Made by a program: the position numbers and the translations under genes. A DNA stretch of 64,000 nucleotides, taken from positions 118,181 to 182,180 of the forward strand of contig JAIQGG010000005.1 of the NCBI GenBank assembly GCA_020072785.1, written 5' to 3'. The notes beneath the pieces are model-generated. The model made no database searches and was not told the origin of the DNA. It saw only the letters and a program-made list of their open reading frames with translations. The DNA is from Terriglobia bacterium (GTDB lineage: Bacteria > Acidobacteriota > Terriglobia > Acidiferrales > UBA7541). This document shows positions 33,555-42,477 of this stretch, one piece after another; position 1 is the stretch's first letter; each line of letters starts with the position of its first letter.

Positions 33555-34808
33555 ATGCTTAAATACTCGCTGCTTCAACATCCCTTCCCTGCTCTAGCCC
33601 TCTTGTTGCTTTTCGCTGGTGTGCTCGCCGGCACCGCCCGCGCACAGCAACAGCGCGAACGCACCATCGACGAGGTCAAAACGGAAGCGGTGCGCCGCGC
33701 GGAAAACGGGATGTATCCGCTCATCGGACTCGATCCCGCGGATGTCCGGGAAGCGTTCGCTTCCATCAAATCGCTCGATGACGATGACTGGGCCGCGGGT
33801 TTCGGCGCGGTGGCCGACCGCTATATGGCTCAGGCAAAGGCTCTCGAAGCCAGCGATCCCGCCAAAGCCAACGCCGCTTACGTCCGGGCATGGCGCATCT
33901 ATTCCTTCGGCCGCTGGCCGGTGCCGTCGTCCCCGGGCAAGCAACGCAACTATGCCAAAGCACTCGAAGCCTTTCTCGCCCATGCCCGCTTCATGGACCC
34001 GCCCTTACAGGTTGTGCGCATCCCCTTTGAAGGCTCCGAGATCGTCGGCTACTTGCGCCTGCCGAAGAATGCGAAAGGTCCCGTACCCCTGGTGATCGCC
34101 ATCAGCGGTTTGGATAGCCGGAAGGAAGATCTATCCGAAAACTTTGGTGCCATTCTGCCCTACGGCATCGGCTTTCTGGCCGTGGATTCGCCCGGCACGG
34201 GGCAAGCGCCGATCAAGGCCAGCGAAACCGCGGAACGCATGTTCTCGCGCGTGATTGACTACGCCCTGACGCGGCCGGAGGTGGATAAGACGAAAATTGG
34301 CGCTGACGGCCAGAGCTTCGGCGCCTACTGGGCCACCAAGCTGGCCATCGTCGAGCACGCGCGCGTGAAAGCCGTGGTCGCACAATCGCCGCCTGTCCAC
34401 GCTACGTTTCAGAAAGACTTTGTACTGAAAAATACGCTGGGCAATCGCGAGTATCTGTTCGGTCTCGTGCCGGCCCTCACGTCCATCTACGAGAATGCCA
34501 AGACAATTGACGACCTGGCGGAACTTCTCCCCAAGATGTCACTCGTGTACCAGAAACTCCTCGGCAAGCCGACAGCGCCGATGCTGATCATCTCCGGCGC
34601 TCTGGACACCCAGGTTCCCGTCTCCGACACCTACCTGCTCCTCAGCAACGGTGACGTGCCGAAGGAGGCCTGGATCAACCCCCAGGGCGGCCATCTCGGG
34701 CGCCAGGTGAAAGTCTGGCCCGATCCGGTCATCTTTCGGCAGGTCATCATCCCCTGGCTGGTCCGCACATTGGGAGTGGAAGGCGGCGACAAGGAAGCAG
34801 CGAAATAA
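33555..34808 (+). CDS. Secreted alpha/beta hydrolase (esterase FrsA/dienelactone hydrolase-like)
   Basis: A 417-residue protein with a Sec signal peptide (about 1-32, ending TARAQ). The nucleophile elbow is GADGQSFGAYWA with Ser254 in GQSFG. Candidate acid and base lie in SGALDTQVPVSD and NPQGGHLGRQV. An N-terminal helical domain of about 150 residues precedes the core, as in FrsA-type esterases. GAGG precedes the ATG. It follows the beta-propeller gene across the 16-bp hairpin. Likely a periplasmic ester or lactone hydrolase; substrate unknown. Confidence 0.82.
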   Translation: MLKYSLLQHPFPALALLLLFAGVLAGTARAQQQRERTIDEVKTEAVRRAENGMYPLIGLDPADVREAFASIKSLDDDDWAAGFGAVADRYMAQAKALEASDPAKANAAYVRAWRIYSFGRWPVPSSPGKQRNYAKALEAFLAHARFMDPPLQVVRIPFEGSEIVGYLRLPKNAKGPVPLVIAISGLDSRKEDLSENFGAILPYGIGFLAVDSPGTGQAPIKASETAERMFSRVIDYALTRPEVDKTKIGADGQSFGAYWATKLAIVEHARVKAVVAQSPPVHATFQKDFVLKNTLGNREYLFGLVPALTSIYENAKTIDDLAELLPKMSLVYQKLLGKPTAPMLIISGALDTQVPVSDTYLLLSNGDVPKEAWINPQGGHLGRQVKVWPDPVIFRQVIIPWLVRTLGVEGGDKEAAK

Positions 34809-35440
34809 AGAAGTAAGGAAACAGCATTGCGAGAAAGAGGTTGAAAGTCGAAAGTTGAATGTTGAAAGTTGGGACAGAAGAAAGAAGCAATACAGGGAGC
34901 TACGCCACGAAGAGCATTCGTGGGCAGAGGGAGCAGGCCCGGAATGGGCAGCGCTCCCTGCCCCCACCCCCATGTTTTCGTAAGAGTGGCAAATACAGGA
35001 CTTAGAGGAGAGGGATGTCTAAGAGGGGCAAGGAAATGAGTTGAAGTGGCTGTTTTTTCAATGGTTTGTGGGTGGCTCGTAAAAGCGACAAACAAACGAC
35101 CTATGGCTGCGATCTGTTTATAAGAAAGTAACTGGTTCGGGGCCGAAGATCTTAAAGAAGTTAAAAGAACTACGCGGTTGGAGCCCATAAATGGCGCGGC
35201 ACAGAAGAATCATGCCTGCGTAACTAAATCATTATAACATATTAGTATCTATTGCCAAATGATTACTCGTAAGTGGCTTGTCTGCATTGGGATAGGGGAT
35301 GCCGGTTCTGATTGGTAAGGCGGAGAAGTGTCTCTTGACACTGCCGTCGCTCTTATCGAGGGCACCCAAATTCTTTCTGGCGCGGTAAGGGTTAGCCTCT
35401 TGCAAGGGTCGCCAAAGGGCCCCTACCGAAAAGCTGCCGG
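34809..35440. other. 632-nt spacer of low GC with no convincing gene
   Basis: This gap is clearly more A/T-rich than the flanking genes. It holds a heptamer repeat near its left end and a purine-rich stretch. Short open frames on the minus strand (for example within 34631-35188 and 35232-35522) lack ribosome-binding sites and family features, and I do not call them. I see no tRNA or known small RNA. Confidence 0.5.
34840..34874 (+). repeat. Five tandem heptamers, GTTGAAA-type
   Basis: Successive 7-nt units read GTTGAAA, GTCGAAA, GTTGAAT, GTTGAAA, GTTGGGA. It is a degenerate short tandem repeat 31 nt after the hydrolase stop. Such heptamer repeats occur in intergenic DNA of some bacteria; no function is assigned. 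Confidence 0.7.
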
Positions 35441-36310
35441 CTACGGCATCTTGGCAGGCGCTCCCTGGATCATCGTCTGATAGCTGATGGAGATGACCCA
35501 CTGCCCATTCTGTTTTACCCACAAGCGGGTCACGTGAATCGGTTTGCCGCTATGAGGCTGGTGCAGGCAGGTCATCACCACGGCGTCCCCGAAATCAAAC
35601 ATGCGCGCGGAGACCAGCGGGGGCGGAGCCGAACCCACGCCCAATTGCTTCTGCTCATCGAGCGTCGCGATGCGGTCCGCCTTGTGGTTCGGATGATCGC
35701 CACCCGAACTCACCTGCACGAACTCCTCGGCGATGTGCGGCGCCCAGGCGGCGGAGTCATGCGCCGTCACGCCCGTCTCCAGCGCCTGCCACGACGCGAT
35801 TATCGCCCGCTCCGCTTCGTTCTTCGGCTCGTACGGCACCGTCTTGCAGGGGTTCTCGCACTCCCTCACGCCAGTCCCCGCCGACTTCGGCGGCTCGGCC
35901 ATCTGCGTCACCTCGTGATACACCAGCGCCCGCCATCCCTCTGCCCGCTTCACCCAGATCCGCAAGGCGTACACTTTCCCGCGATTGGCAGTGACCGCTC
36001 CCACATCACCATACGTCCGCTCCTGCACTTCGATCCCGCTTTCCTCGCCTAGCCCGGACTTCGGCAACGCCTGCAGCACTTCTGCCCGCGTCAGCGTCTT
36101 TCCCGCCGAATCCGTCCACGTAAACTCCGCGTCCAGCAGCTTGTCCGCCGCGGCCTGGTCCGCTTTTGCAAGGGCCTGCACGAGCGCGCGATCCGCCTGC
36201 AGCACCGCCTGATCCTCTCCCGCAGCCACCGCCGGCTGAGCAAGAAGGGCCGCCACCAGGCCTCCAAAGACAAGCGCAAAAACGAGTACAAAGGTGTTTG
36301 CGTGTTTCAT
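35441..36310 (-). CDS. Secreted two-domain NTF2-like protein (DUF4440/SnoaL type), copy 1
   Basis: A 289-residue protein with a Sec signal peptide (about 1-30, ending AVAAG) and two tandem NTF2-like domains (about 33-135 and 163-285), joined by a linker with ECENPCKTVP. The first domain begins LQADRALVQALAKAD and contains FTWTDSAGKTLTRAEVLQ. NTF2-like folds include hydratases, isomerases and ligand-binding proteins; no catalytic residues can be assigned. It is a paralogue of the gene at 40216-41106, and the two flank the large receptor gene. Confidence 0.8.
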   Translation of the reverse strand: MKHANTFVLVFALVFGGLVAALLAQPAVAAGEDQAVLQADRALVQALAKADQAAADKLLDAEFTWTDSAGKTLTRAEVLQALPKSGLGEESGIEVQERTYGDVGAVTANRGKVYALRIWVKRAEGWRALVYHEVTQMAEPPKSAGTGVRECENPCKTVPYEPKNEAERAIIASWQALETGVTAHDSAAWAPHIAEEFVQVSSGGDHPNHKADRIATLDEQKQLGVGSAPPPLVSARMFDFGDAVVMTCLHQPHSGKPIHVTRLWVKQNGQWVISISYQTMIQGAPAKMP

Positions 36311-36366
36311 GGCTTTCGCTTCCTCCCGAAGATTGCCTGCAACAGGGACTCCTTCGACCTAAAAGC

Positions 36367-36398
36367 GACAGGGGCCGGACTCACGTCCGGCCCCTGTC
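36367..36398 (-). terminator. Strong intrinsic terminator of the receptor gene
   Basis: A perfect 14-bp stem, GACAGGGGCCGGAC with GTCCGGCCCCTGTC, around a 4-nt loop. On the minus strand it is followed by GCTTTTAGG. It begins 26 nt after the receptor stop, so it terminates the receptor mRNA before the NTF2-like gene. Confidence 0.85.
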
Positions 36399-36424
36399 CA
36401 TTACGTACCTGCCATCCGCAGGCT

Positions 36425-39400
36425 CTAGAAGATGAACTTTAGACCCAACTGGATGGCGCGAGAGCCGCCCGAGCCGAGCACGGGGTTGACGGCGGCGGTG
36501 TCCGGGGTGGCACAGCCACAGCCGAAGATGCCAGTCTGTGACGGATCGCCGAAGTTGCCCTGGCCCCAACCGCTGCTGCCACCATAGGGATTGGCGAAGT
36601 GGGGATGGTTGAACAGATTGAACGTTTCGACGCGGAACTGCGCCTTGAGGCGTTCGCCGAATTTGAAGCTCTTGCTGACGGACAGATCGACGTTGTGGAA
36701 GCCGGTATCCCGGAAGATGTTGCGGCCCATCTTGCCCCAGGTGCCCGGGGCCGAAGGAGTCATAACCGAATTGCCGATAGCGTAGCAGCCGAACTGCGCG
36801 AGGGTACCCCCGGCGGTTTTGTCGGCCGCAGCATTTATGCACGCAGTCCACTCTGCAATGGATTGCGCAGAGGCCAGCGGGACAGTGACCAAGCTACCCG
36901 CGGTGGTGTAACTACATGATCCCGTGGACGCATCTGTAGGATCTCCGGTGCAGTAGGGGAGTGAGTTCGGCCCGCCCGATTTGAAGTCCGCCGGATTGCC
37001 GAAGAAATCCCAGCGCTCGGTAGCTTCGCTGGTGCCGCTGATTCCGGTGTCATTGTAGGCCACTGACTGATCATTCACACCCCAGGGCTGGCCACTCTGA
37101 AGAGTGAGGATGGTATTGACCTGCCAGCCTTCGAGGAGCTGACTCCTGGTCTTCTTTTCGGGGAGGCTGTAGGTCAGAGAAAGAGTAAAGCGATGACGGA
37201 TATCGTAGTCGCTGCTGCCATGTTCCGCGGCCGGATTCATGCTGTCCTGGGGAAGGAAGGCAACCCAGTTGGAGGACATGAAGTCCAGGCCGTGGGAATA
37301 GGTGTAGCCGGCCACGAAATCAAGGCCATGATAGTTGCGAGCGGTCAGAGTGCCCTGCAAGCCGTTGTAGGTGGAACCGTAGAGATTGGAGAGCTGGTTG
37401 ATGATCCCGAGATAGGGGTATTGGGCAGCGTAAGGCCGGGGCCCCCCACCCAGAGCAGGCTGATTGACGTCCCGAACACCGGTCAGCTTCACGCCGTGAT
37501 TACCGACGTAGGAAAGGTCGAGGGAAAGCTTGCCGGAGAAGGCGTGCTGGATACCCAGCGTCCAGTTCTCGACGTATGGAGTCTTGAAATTGCGATCCAT
37601 GGAGAAGGTGTCACAGGGATCGGGGTTATTGCCACCGGCTTCCAAGGCCAGGCCATCGCCGCACTGAACCAGTCCCGTGACGCTGGCCGGATAGATGGCG
37701 GTGGATTGATCCACCCAATTAAGGCTCGATCCGGGGAGCGTAATTCCCGAGGTGATGATGTTTCCGATGCCTGGGGTGGTGACCGAGGGATCGCCAGTGA
37801 CAATCGTGGCGCCTGTGGGAATCGTGCCCACACCTAGGGTGACAGTATTTTGCGTGTTTTGCTGGGACATGAAGGTATTCATGGACAAGAGGCTGTAAAT
37901 GAGGCTGCCCCCTGCGCGGACGATGGTAGTGCCCTTACCGCTGACATCCCAGGCGACACCAAAACGCGGGGAGAAGTTCTTGTGATCGCCATTGTAAACC
38001 GAAGAGATGTTCTTGCCGACTTGCTCCAAGCCGACCGAAGGCTCCCAATTGCCGAGCAGATTGCTGGCTTCGGTGGGAACGCCGCGGTACTCGTAGCGCA
38101 AACCGAGGTTCAAAGTGACATGGGGAGTGATGCGCCAGTCGTCCTGGACAAAGCCGGCGTAGAGCCATTGAGTGATGTTGCGAGTGGGATCGCCGGCCAG
38201 AAAAGTGGTGTTGCCGGGAATGCCCTTGAGAAAATTTTCCAAACTACCAAAGCGGATGCGGCCGCGGCCGCCGCGGAAGGTGGCCTGGTGGACCATGTCT
38301 TTGCGGAGTTCCCCGCCAAACTTAATGGCGTGCTTGCCACGCAGATAGGAGACCTGGTCAATAAAGTCAACGACCTTGTCGGGTCCGACGATCTTGGGGA
38401 AGTTGTGGAAAGCGCCCAGTTGGGTGAAGCCGGAAACGCGGAGATCGGGGATTCCGCTCAACAGGGGATTGGAAAGGCCGGTGTTGATGACGTAGGGGTA
38501 ATTGACATCGTTGGGGATGATCTGGAGAACGTAGTGAGTAAAACCTCCGCGGAACTCGTTGACCCAAGTAGAGTTGGGGGTCCAGGTCCAGGTGCCGGAG
38601 ACATCCTGGGCGCGGGAATGAACGTTGGTGCGGAATTGGGGAAGCAGCTCGATGAAGTCAAAGCCCACGATGGTGTCGTTGCCGAAGAAATAGGAGCCGC
38701 TCAGGGCGTTATGTTCGCTGATGTGGTAATCCACTTTGCCCAAAGCGTTCTTGGAACTGTTCTCGTTGGGATAGTTGATGAGAACACCTTTCCCCTGGCT
38801 GGAGTTGGGCGTGTAAAATCCCGCCAGATAGCTGCTAAGCGGGTTGACCGACATGCTTTGAGCGATAATATCCGCCGTGGCGTCCGGAATGCTCTTGGTG
38901 CAGTCGCCGGTGAGGAGCACAACGCAGCCGTTGCCACCGCCACCCGCGATGGAAGCGGTTGTGGGGACGTTGGCCTGGATCGAATTGCCGACGGTGTACA
39001 TCAGGCCCTCATATGCGCCGAAATAGAAGAGTTTATCCCTGATGATGCGGCCGCCCACTGTGGCGCCGTACTGTTCGAGATTGAGTGGCGTTTTCTCCGC
39101 GGCAAGACCGGTACTGGGATCGATCGCGGGGTTGAAGTAGTTGCGGGCATCCCAGGAATCCTTGCGGCCAAAGGCATAAGCAGTGCCGTGGATGTCGTTG
39201 GTACCGGACTTCAAGCCGACGCTGGTGACGGCGCCGGGCTTCCAGCCGAATTCGGCCTTGGGGTTGACCTGGGTGTTGAATTCCTGAATGGCGTCGATGG
39301 GAAGGATGGTCGCGGCGTCGCCGATGACCGCGGCGGCGTTGGTGATGCTGAGGCCCATGAAGGCTTCGTCGTTGGTGATGCCGTCAACGATGTAACTGGT

Positions 39401-39967
39401 GTCCTCGGGCCGGATGCCGTTGGTGCTCTGGGTCCAGGGTCCGCCGCCAGGGTAGATCGTGGTGCCGGGGCGGAGGGAGACGAGGTTCTGATAGTTGCGG
39501 CCGTTCAACGGGAGGTCGTTGATGATCTCATTGTTGATGGTGCCGCCGAGGGTGGTGCTGCTGGTGTCCACCATGGGGACGTCCTCGGTTACCGTGATCG
39601 TCTCGGTCTTCGCGCCAGTCTGGAGAACGACATCAACGCGGACCTCCTTGCCAACCTCCAGCAGGATGTTCTGGCGATCAAGCGCCTTGAAACCTTTGGC
39701 CTCCACATGCACTTTGTACGTACCTGGCAGGAGATTGGGCGCCAAGTATTCCCCGGATTCATCCGTGGTCAGGTTGCGCGAGATCCCTCTCTGCACGTCC
39801 GTGACGGTCACGGTGGCACCGGCGACGTTCCCGCCGGATTGGTCGGTGACGGCTCCCATGATGCGACCCGTGCTGCCTTGCGCAAACATCGGCACACAGG
39901 CCAGCAACAGCGCGAGACTCACAGTCAAAATGCGCACAGCCATTCCCAAACGGAATTGCCGTTTCAT
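36425..39967 (-). CDS. Large TonB-dependent-receptor-like outer-membrane protein with N-terminal carboxypeptidase-regulatory domain
   Basis: A 1180-residue protein of the acidobacterial Oar/SusC-like type. In order: a Sec signal peptide (about 1-30, LLLACVPMFAQ), a CarbReg-like domain (about 33-115: GRIMGAVTDQSGG, then GEYLAPNLLPGTYKVHV), a plug region with NDLPLNGRNYQNLVSL, and a long beta-barrel ending in the aromatic LGLKFIF expected for BAM recognition. The ATG at 39967 follows GGAGGAAGCACT; an in-frame codon nine residues earlier is less likely. I see no clear TonB box. It probably imports or binds a bulky substrate for the surrounding exported enzymes. It is a single-gene transcript, with its own promoter/operator upstream and a strong terminator downstream. 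Confidence 0.88.
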   Translation of the reverse strand: MKRQFRLGMAVRILTVSLALLLACVPMFAQGSTGRIMGAVTDQSGGNVAGATVTVTDVQRGISRNLTTDESGEYLAPNLLPGTYKVHVEAKGFKALDRQNILLEVGKEVRVDVVLQTGAKTETITVTEDVPMVDTSSTTLGGTINNEIINDLPLNGRNYQNLVSLRPGTTIYPGGGPWTQSTNGIRPEDTSYIVDGITNDEAFMGLSITNAAAVIGDAATILPIDAIQEFNTQVNPKAEFGWKPGAVTSVGLKSGTNDIHGTAYAFGRKDSWDARNYFNPAIDPSTGLAAEKTPLNLEQYGATVGGRIIRDKLFYFGAYEGLMYTVGNSIQANVPTTASIAGGGGNGCVVLLTGDCTKSIPDATADIIAQSMSVNPLSSYLAGFYTPNSSQGKGVLINYPNENSSKNALGKVDYHISEHNALSGSYFFGNDTIVGFDFIELLPQFRTNVHSRAQDVSGTWTWTPNSTWVNEFRGGFTHYVLQIIPNDVNYPYVINTGLSNPLLSGIPDLRVSGFTQLGAFHNFPKIVGPDKVVDFIDQVSYLRGKHAIKFGGELRKDMVHQATFRGGRGRIRFGSLENFLKGIPGNTTFLAGDPTRNITQWLYAGFVQDDWRITPHVTLNLGLRYEYRGVPTEASNLLGNWEPSVGLEQVGKNISSVYNGDHKNFSPRFGVAWDVSGKGTTIVRAGGSLIYSLLSMNTFMSQQNTQNTVTLGVGTIPTGATIVTGDPSVTTPGIGNIITSGITLPGSSLNWVDQSTAIYPASVTGLVQCGDGLALEAGGNNPDPCDTFSMDRNFKTPYVENWTLGIQHAFSGKLSLDLSYVGNHGVKLTGVRDVNQPALGGGPRPYAAQYPYLGIINQLSNLYGSTYNGLQGTLTARNYHGLDFVAGYTYSHGLDFMSSNWVAFLPQDSMNPAAEHGSSDYDIRHRFTLSLTYSLPEKKTRSQLLEGWQVNTILTLQSGQPWGVNDQSVAYNDTGISGTSEATERWDFFGNPADFKSGGPNSLPYCTGDPTDASTGSCSYTTAGSLVTVPLASAQSIAEWTACINAAADKTAGGTLAQFGCYAIGNSVMTPSAPGTWGKMGRNIFRDTGFHNVDLSVSKSFKFGERLKAQFRVETFNLFNHPHFANPYGGSSGWGQGNFGDPSQTGIFGCGCATPDTAAVNPVLGSGGSRAIQLGLKFIF

Positions 39968-40018
39968 AGTGCTTCCTCCGGTATTGGAACGCATGAAAAG
40001 CCTCCACCCCTGAAAAAT

Positions 40019-40057
40019 GGTATAACCGCTATACCGTCATATGAGACGATGTGTCAA
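40019..40057 (-). promoter_or_regulatory. Receptor-gene promoter with inverted-repeat operator
   Basis: On the minus strand TTGACA (40057-40052), 18 nt, TATAGC (40033-40028). The inverted repeat GGTATA-N5-TATACC (40019-40035) overlaps the -10. This is a well-formed regulated promoter about 50-90 nt upstream of the receptor ATG. The binding regulator is not identified and the motif differs from the TetR and GntR sites in this window. Confidence 0.65.
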
Positions 40058-40215
40058 GCACTTTCCTCAAAAAAATTACTTCCAGCAATTACAAAGATTC
40101 GTCCTCCAAAAGCTATTCCCCAGTAATTTAATGGGTTAGACTGCCCTGCCGGGGAAACGAGGACTAGCCAACTCCGCTTCCCTCCGATTTTCCCCTACCG
40201 ACTCTGGAGGCTGCC

Positions 40216-41106
40216 ATGAGACGAATCCATACCGGCGCCCTATTCGCGGTCAGCATCCTGGCTGCAGGTACATTCGCCGCCCCAAGCGATAAGTCCGCCA
40301 CTACGGCCACTGCGGAAACGGCCGCCATCCAGGCAGACCTCGCTTTGGTGCAAGCTATCGAAACGGGCGACCAACCCGCCTTGGCTGCGCTTCTGGATGA
40401 TGACTTTACCTGGACCGACCTGGAGGGGCGGACGCGCACCAGGGCGCAGGTGCTTCAGGACCTGACGAAGCTCACCGCCAGCAAGACGAACCTGCGGGTG
40501 CGCAACTACGGCACCGTCATCTTTTTTACCGGCAGCGCCCAAGTCGCCGCGCATAACATCCGCTTCGTGCGCGTCTGGGTAAAGCGCCCCAGCGGCTGGC
40601 GCGCACTGCTGCATGAGGACACCGCCATTGTCGGGAAAACCGCCGCACCACAGGCCACCGTTCCCGCCGGTACTCGCTGCGAGAATCCCTGCACTGCCGT
40701 GCCGGACATGCCGCAAGCTCCCGTCGCGCGGGAAGTCGTCGCCTCCTGGCAAGCCCTGGAGACCGCCGTCAACCGCCGCGACGCCGACGGCTGGGCCGCG
40801 CACGTCGCCGACGAGTTCGTCTTCAACGTAAAAGATAACGGCAACCCGCTCACCAAAGCCGACCGCATTGCCACCATCAAAAAACAGGCGCAAGACGCCA
40901 CCACCACGGACATCGGCGCGGTCCTGCCCGGTTCCATGGCTGTGTGGGTCTTCGGGGAGACGGCCGTAATGGCCGATGTTCAGCAGCCGACCATCGGCGG
41001 CGATCCCTATCGCGCCATGCGTATCTGGATAAAACGCGACGCCCGCTGGCAGCTCGTCTATAGTCAGCAGACGATCATCCGTCATCCCGTGCAAGCTGCT
41101 CGGTGA
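40216..41106 (+). CDS. Secreted two-domain NTF2-like protein (DUF4440/SnoaL type), copy 2
   Basis: A 296-residue paralogue of the protein at 35441-36310. It has a signal peptide (about 1-22), a first NTF2-like domain with IQADLALVQAIETGD and FTWTDLEGRTRTRAQVLQ, a linker with RCENPCTAVP, and a second domain beginning VVASWQALETAV. GGAGG lies 6 nt before the ATG. It is divergent from the receptor gene. Shared blocks with copy 1 span the whole length, so this is a whole-gene duplication. Confidence 0.82.
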   Translation: MRRIHTGALFAVSILAAGTFAAPSDKSATTATAETAAIQADLALVQAIETGDQPALAALLDDDFTWTDLEGRTRTRAQVLQDLTKLTASKTNLRVRNYGTVIFFTGSAQVAAHNIRFVRVWVKRPSGWRALLHEDTAIVGKTAAPQATVPAGTRCENPCTAVPDMPQAPVAREVVASWQALETAVNRRDADGWAAHVADEFVFNVKDNGNPLTKADRIATIKKQAQDATTTDIGAVLPGSMAVWVFGETAVMADVQQPTIGGDPYRAMRIWIKRDARWQLVYSQQTIIRHPVQAAR

Positions 41107-41210
41107 TCGGCCTGCAGCGGCACCGCGTTCGGCACTGGAGCAGTACCCTTCCGCGCGCCCGCACAGGCCGCCCTCGTGCTCCTTTTCCATTTGTGGCACA
41201 GTAACAACCC

Positions 41211-42458
41211 ATGCCCGAGTCCCGGAATCCACAACGCTCCTGGCGTGCCGCCCTTTCCTATCCGGACTTCACGCTTTACCAATCCGCACGGCTCCTGATC
41301 GGCTTCTCCCAGGCCATGCAGTCGGTCGCCGTCGGCTGGCAGGTCTACGAGATCACCAAGCGTCCCCTGGATCTTGGTCTTGTTGGGCTGGCGCAGTTTC
41401 TGCCCGGAATCTTGCTCTTCCTTGTCTCCGGCCATGTCGCCGATCGTTTCGACCGCCGCAGGCTCTACGCGTTTTGCTGCGCGGGATTTGCCGTTTGCTC
41501 CAGCCTGCTTCTCTTGCTCATCTATCGGGGAAACCATTCGGTCTACCCCATCTATCTCGTGCTCATTCTCCTCGGCGTAGTTCGTTCCTTCAGCTGGCCC
41601 CTGGGCCAGGCGCTCTTGCCGCAGTTGATTCCCGAAGAACATTTTCCGAATGCCGTGGCCCTGGGCGCAACCGTCACGCAGACGGCCATGATCCTCGGTC
41701 CGGCCATCGGCGGCGTCATTTATGCATTCTCCCGCGGCCCTTCGGCCGTCTATGGCACCGCGGCCGCCGCTTCGCTGGGCGGCATGTTGGCCACGCTCCG
41801 CATCCGCTCCCGGGCCAAGCCGCGCCCGCCGGAGCAGATGAGCCTCACCACGGTCCTGGCAGGCCTGCGCTATATCTGGACCCAGCGCTTGATCCTCGGC
41901 ACGATCTCGCTCGACCTCTTCGCGGTTTTACTGGGAGGCGCGGTGGCTCTTCTTCCGGTCTACGCGCGGGAAATTCTCAGCACCGGGCCCTGGGGTCTCG
42001 GCCTGCTGCGCAGCGCCCCCGGGGTCGGCGCCGCGGCCATGGCCTTTCTTATGGCCCATCGCCCGCTGCGCGGGCGCGCCGGGGCGACCATGCTCTGGTG
42101 CGTCGCCGGTTTCGGCTTGTTCACCGTTCTCTTCGGGATCTCCCGAAGCTTTCCGCTCTCTCTGCTTGCCCTGCTGCTCGTCGGCGCCACGGACATGGTC
42201 AGTCTGATCATCCGCAGCACCATGGTGCAGCTCGCCACGCGCGATGAGATGCGCGGCCGGGTAGGCGCCGTCAACATGCTGTTCATCGGGGCTTCCAACG
42301 AGCTTGGCGAATTCGAGTCCGGTCTCACCGCCGCATGGTTCGGAACCGTCCCGGCCGTTGTCCTCGGCGGCCTCGGAACCCTCTTCGTCGCCGCCATCTG
42401 GGCCTGGCGCTTCCCCGAAATCCGCCATTCCGACCAATTCAGTGGCCCGCAATCCTAG
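41211..42458 (+). CDS. Major facilitator superfamily transporter (EntS/DHA3-type)
   Basis: A 415-residue inner-membrane protein with about 12 hydrophobic segments and the MFS loop-2/3 motif GHVADRFDRRRLY. The profile resembles exporters such as EntS or macrolide/bacteriocin efflux MFS members. No clear ribosome-binding site precedes the ATG. It lies 104 nt after NTF2-like copy 2 and converges with the beta-propeller gene. Export of a siderophore, product or toxic intermediate is possible. Confidence 0.85.
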   Translation: MPESRNPQRSWRAALSYPDFTLYQSARLLIGFSQAMQSVAVGWQVYEITKRPLDLGLVGLAQFLPGILLFLVSGHVADRFDRRRLYAFCCAGFAVCSSLLLLLIYRGNHSVYPIYLVLILLGVVRSFSWPLGQALLPQLIPEEHFPNAVALGATVTQTAMILGPAIGGVIYAFSRGPSAVYGTAAAASLGGMLATLRIRSRAKPRPPEQMSLTTVLAGLRYIWTQRLILGTISLDLFAVLLGGAVALLPVYAREILSTGPWGLGLLRSAPGVGAAAMAFLMAHRPLRGRAGATMLWCVAGFGLFTVLFGISRSFPLSLLALLLVGATDMVSLIIRSTMVQLATRDEMRGRVGAVNMLFIGASNELGEFESGLTAAWFGTVPAVVLGGLGTLFVAAIWAWRFPEIRHSDQFSGPQS

Positions 42459-42477
42459 TCCGCAGCGGCCCCGGCCA

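Noticed and set aside
35232-35522. Small minus-strand open frame of 96 codons in the A/T-rich spacer
   Set aside because: It overlaps the 3' end of the NTF2-like gene in another frame and has no ribosome-binding site or recognisable features.
37850-40126. Very long open frame (about 758 codons) opposite the receptor gene
   Set aside because: It is antisense to a gene with clear domains and has no ribosome-binding site or recognisable family. Long antisense frames are expected in GC-rich DNA. The same applies to frames at 54181-56559 minus, 76-1506 plus and 1472-2836 plus.
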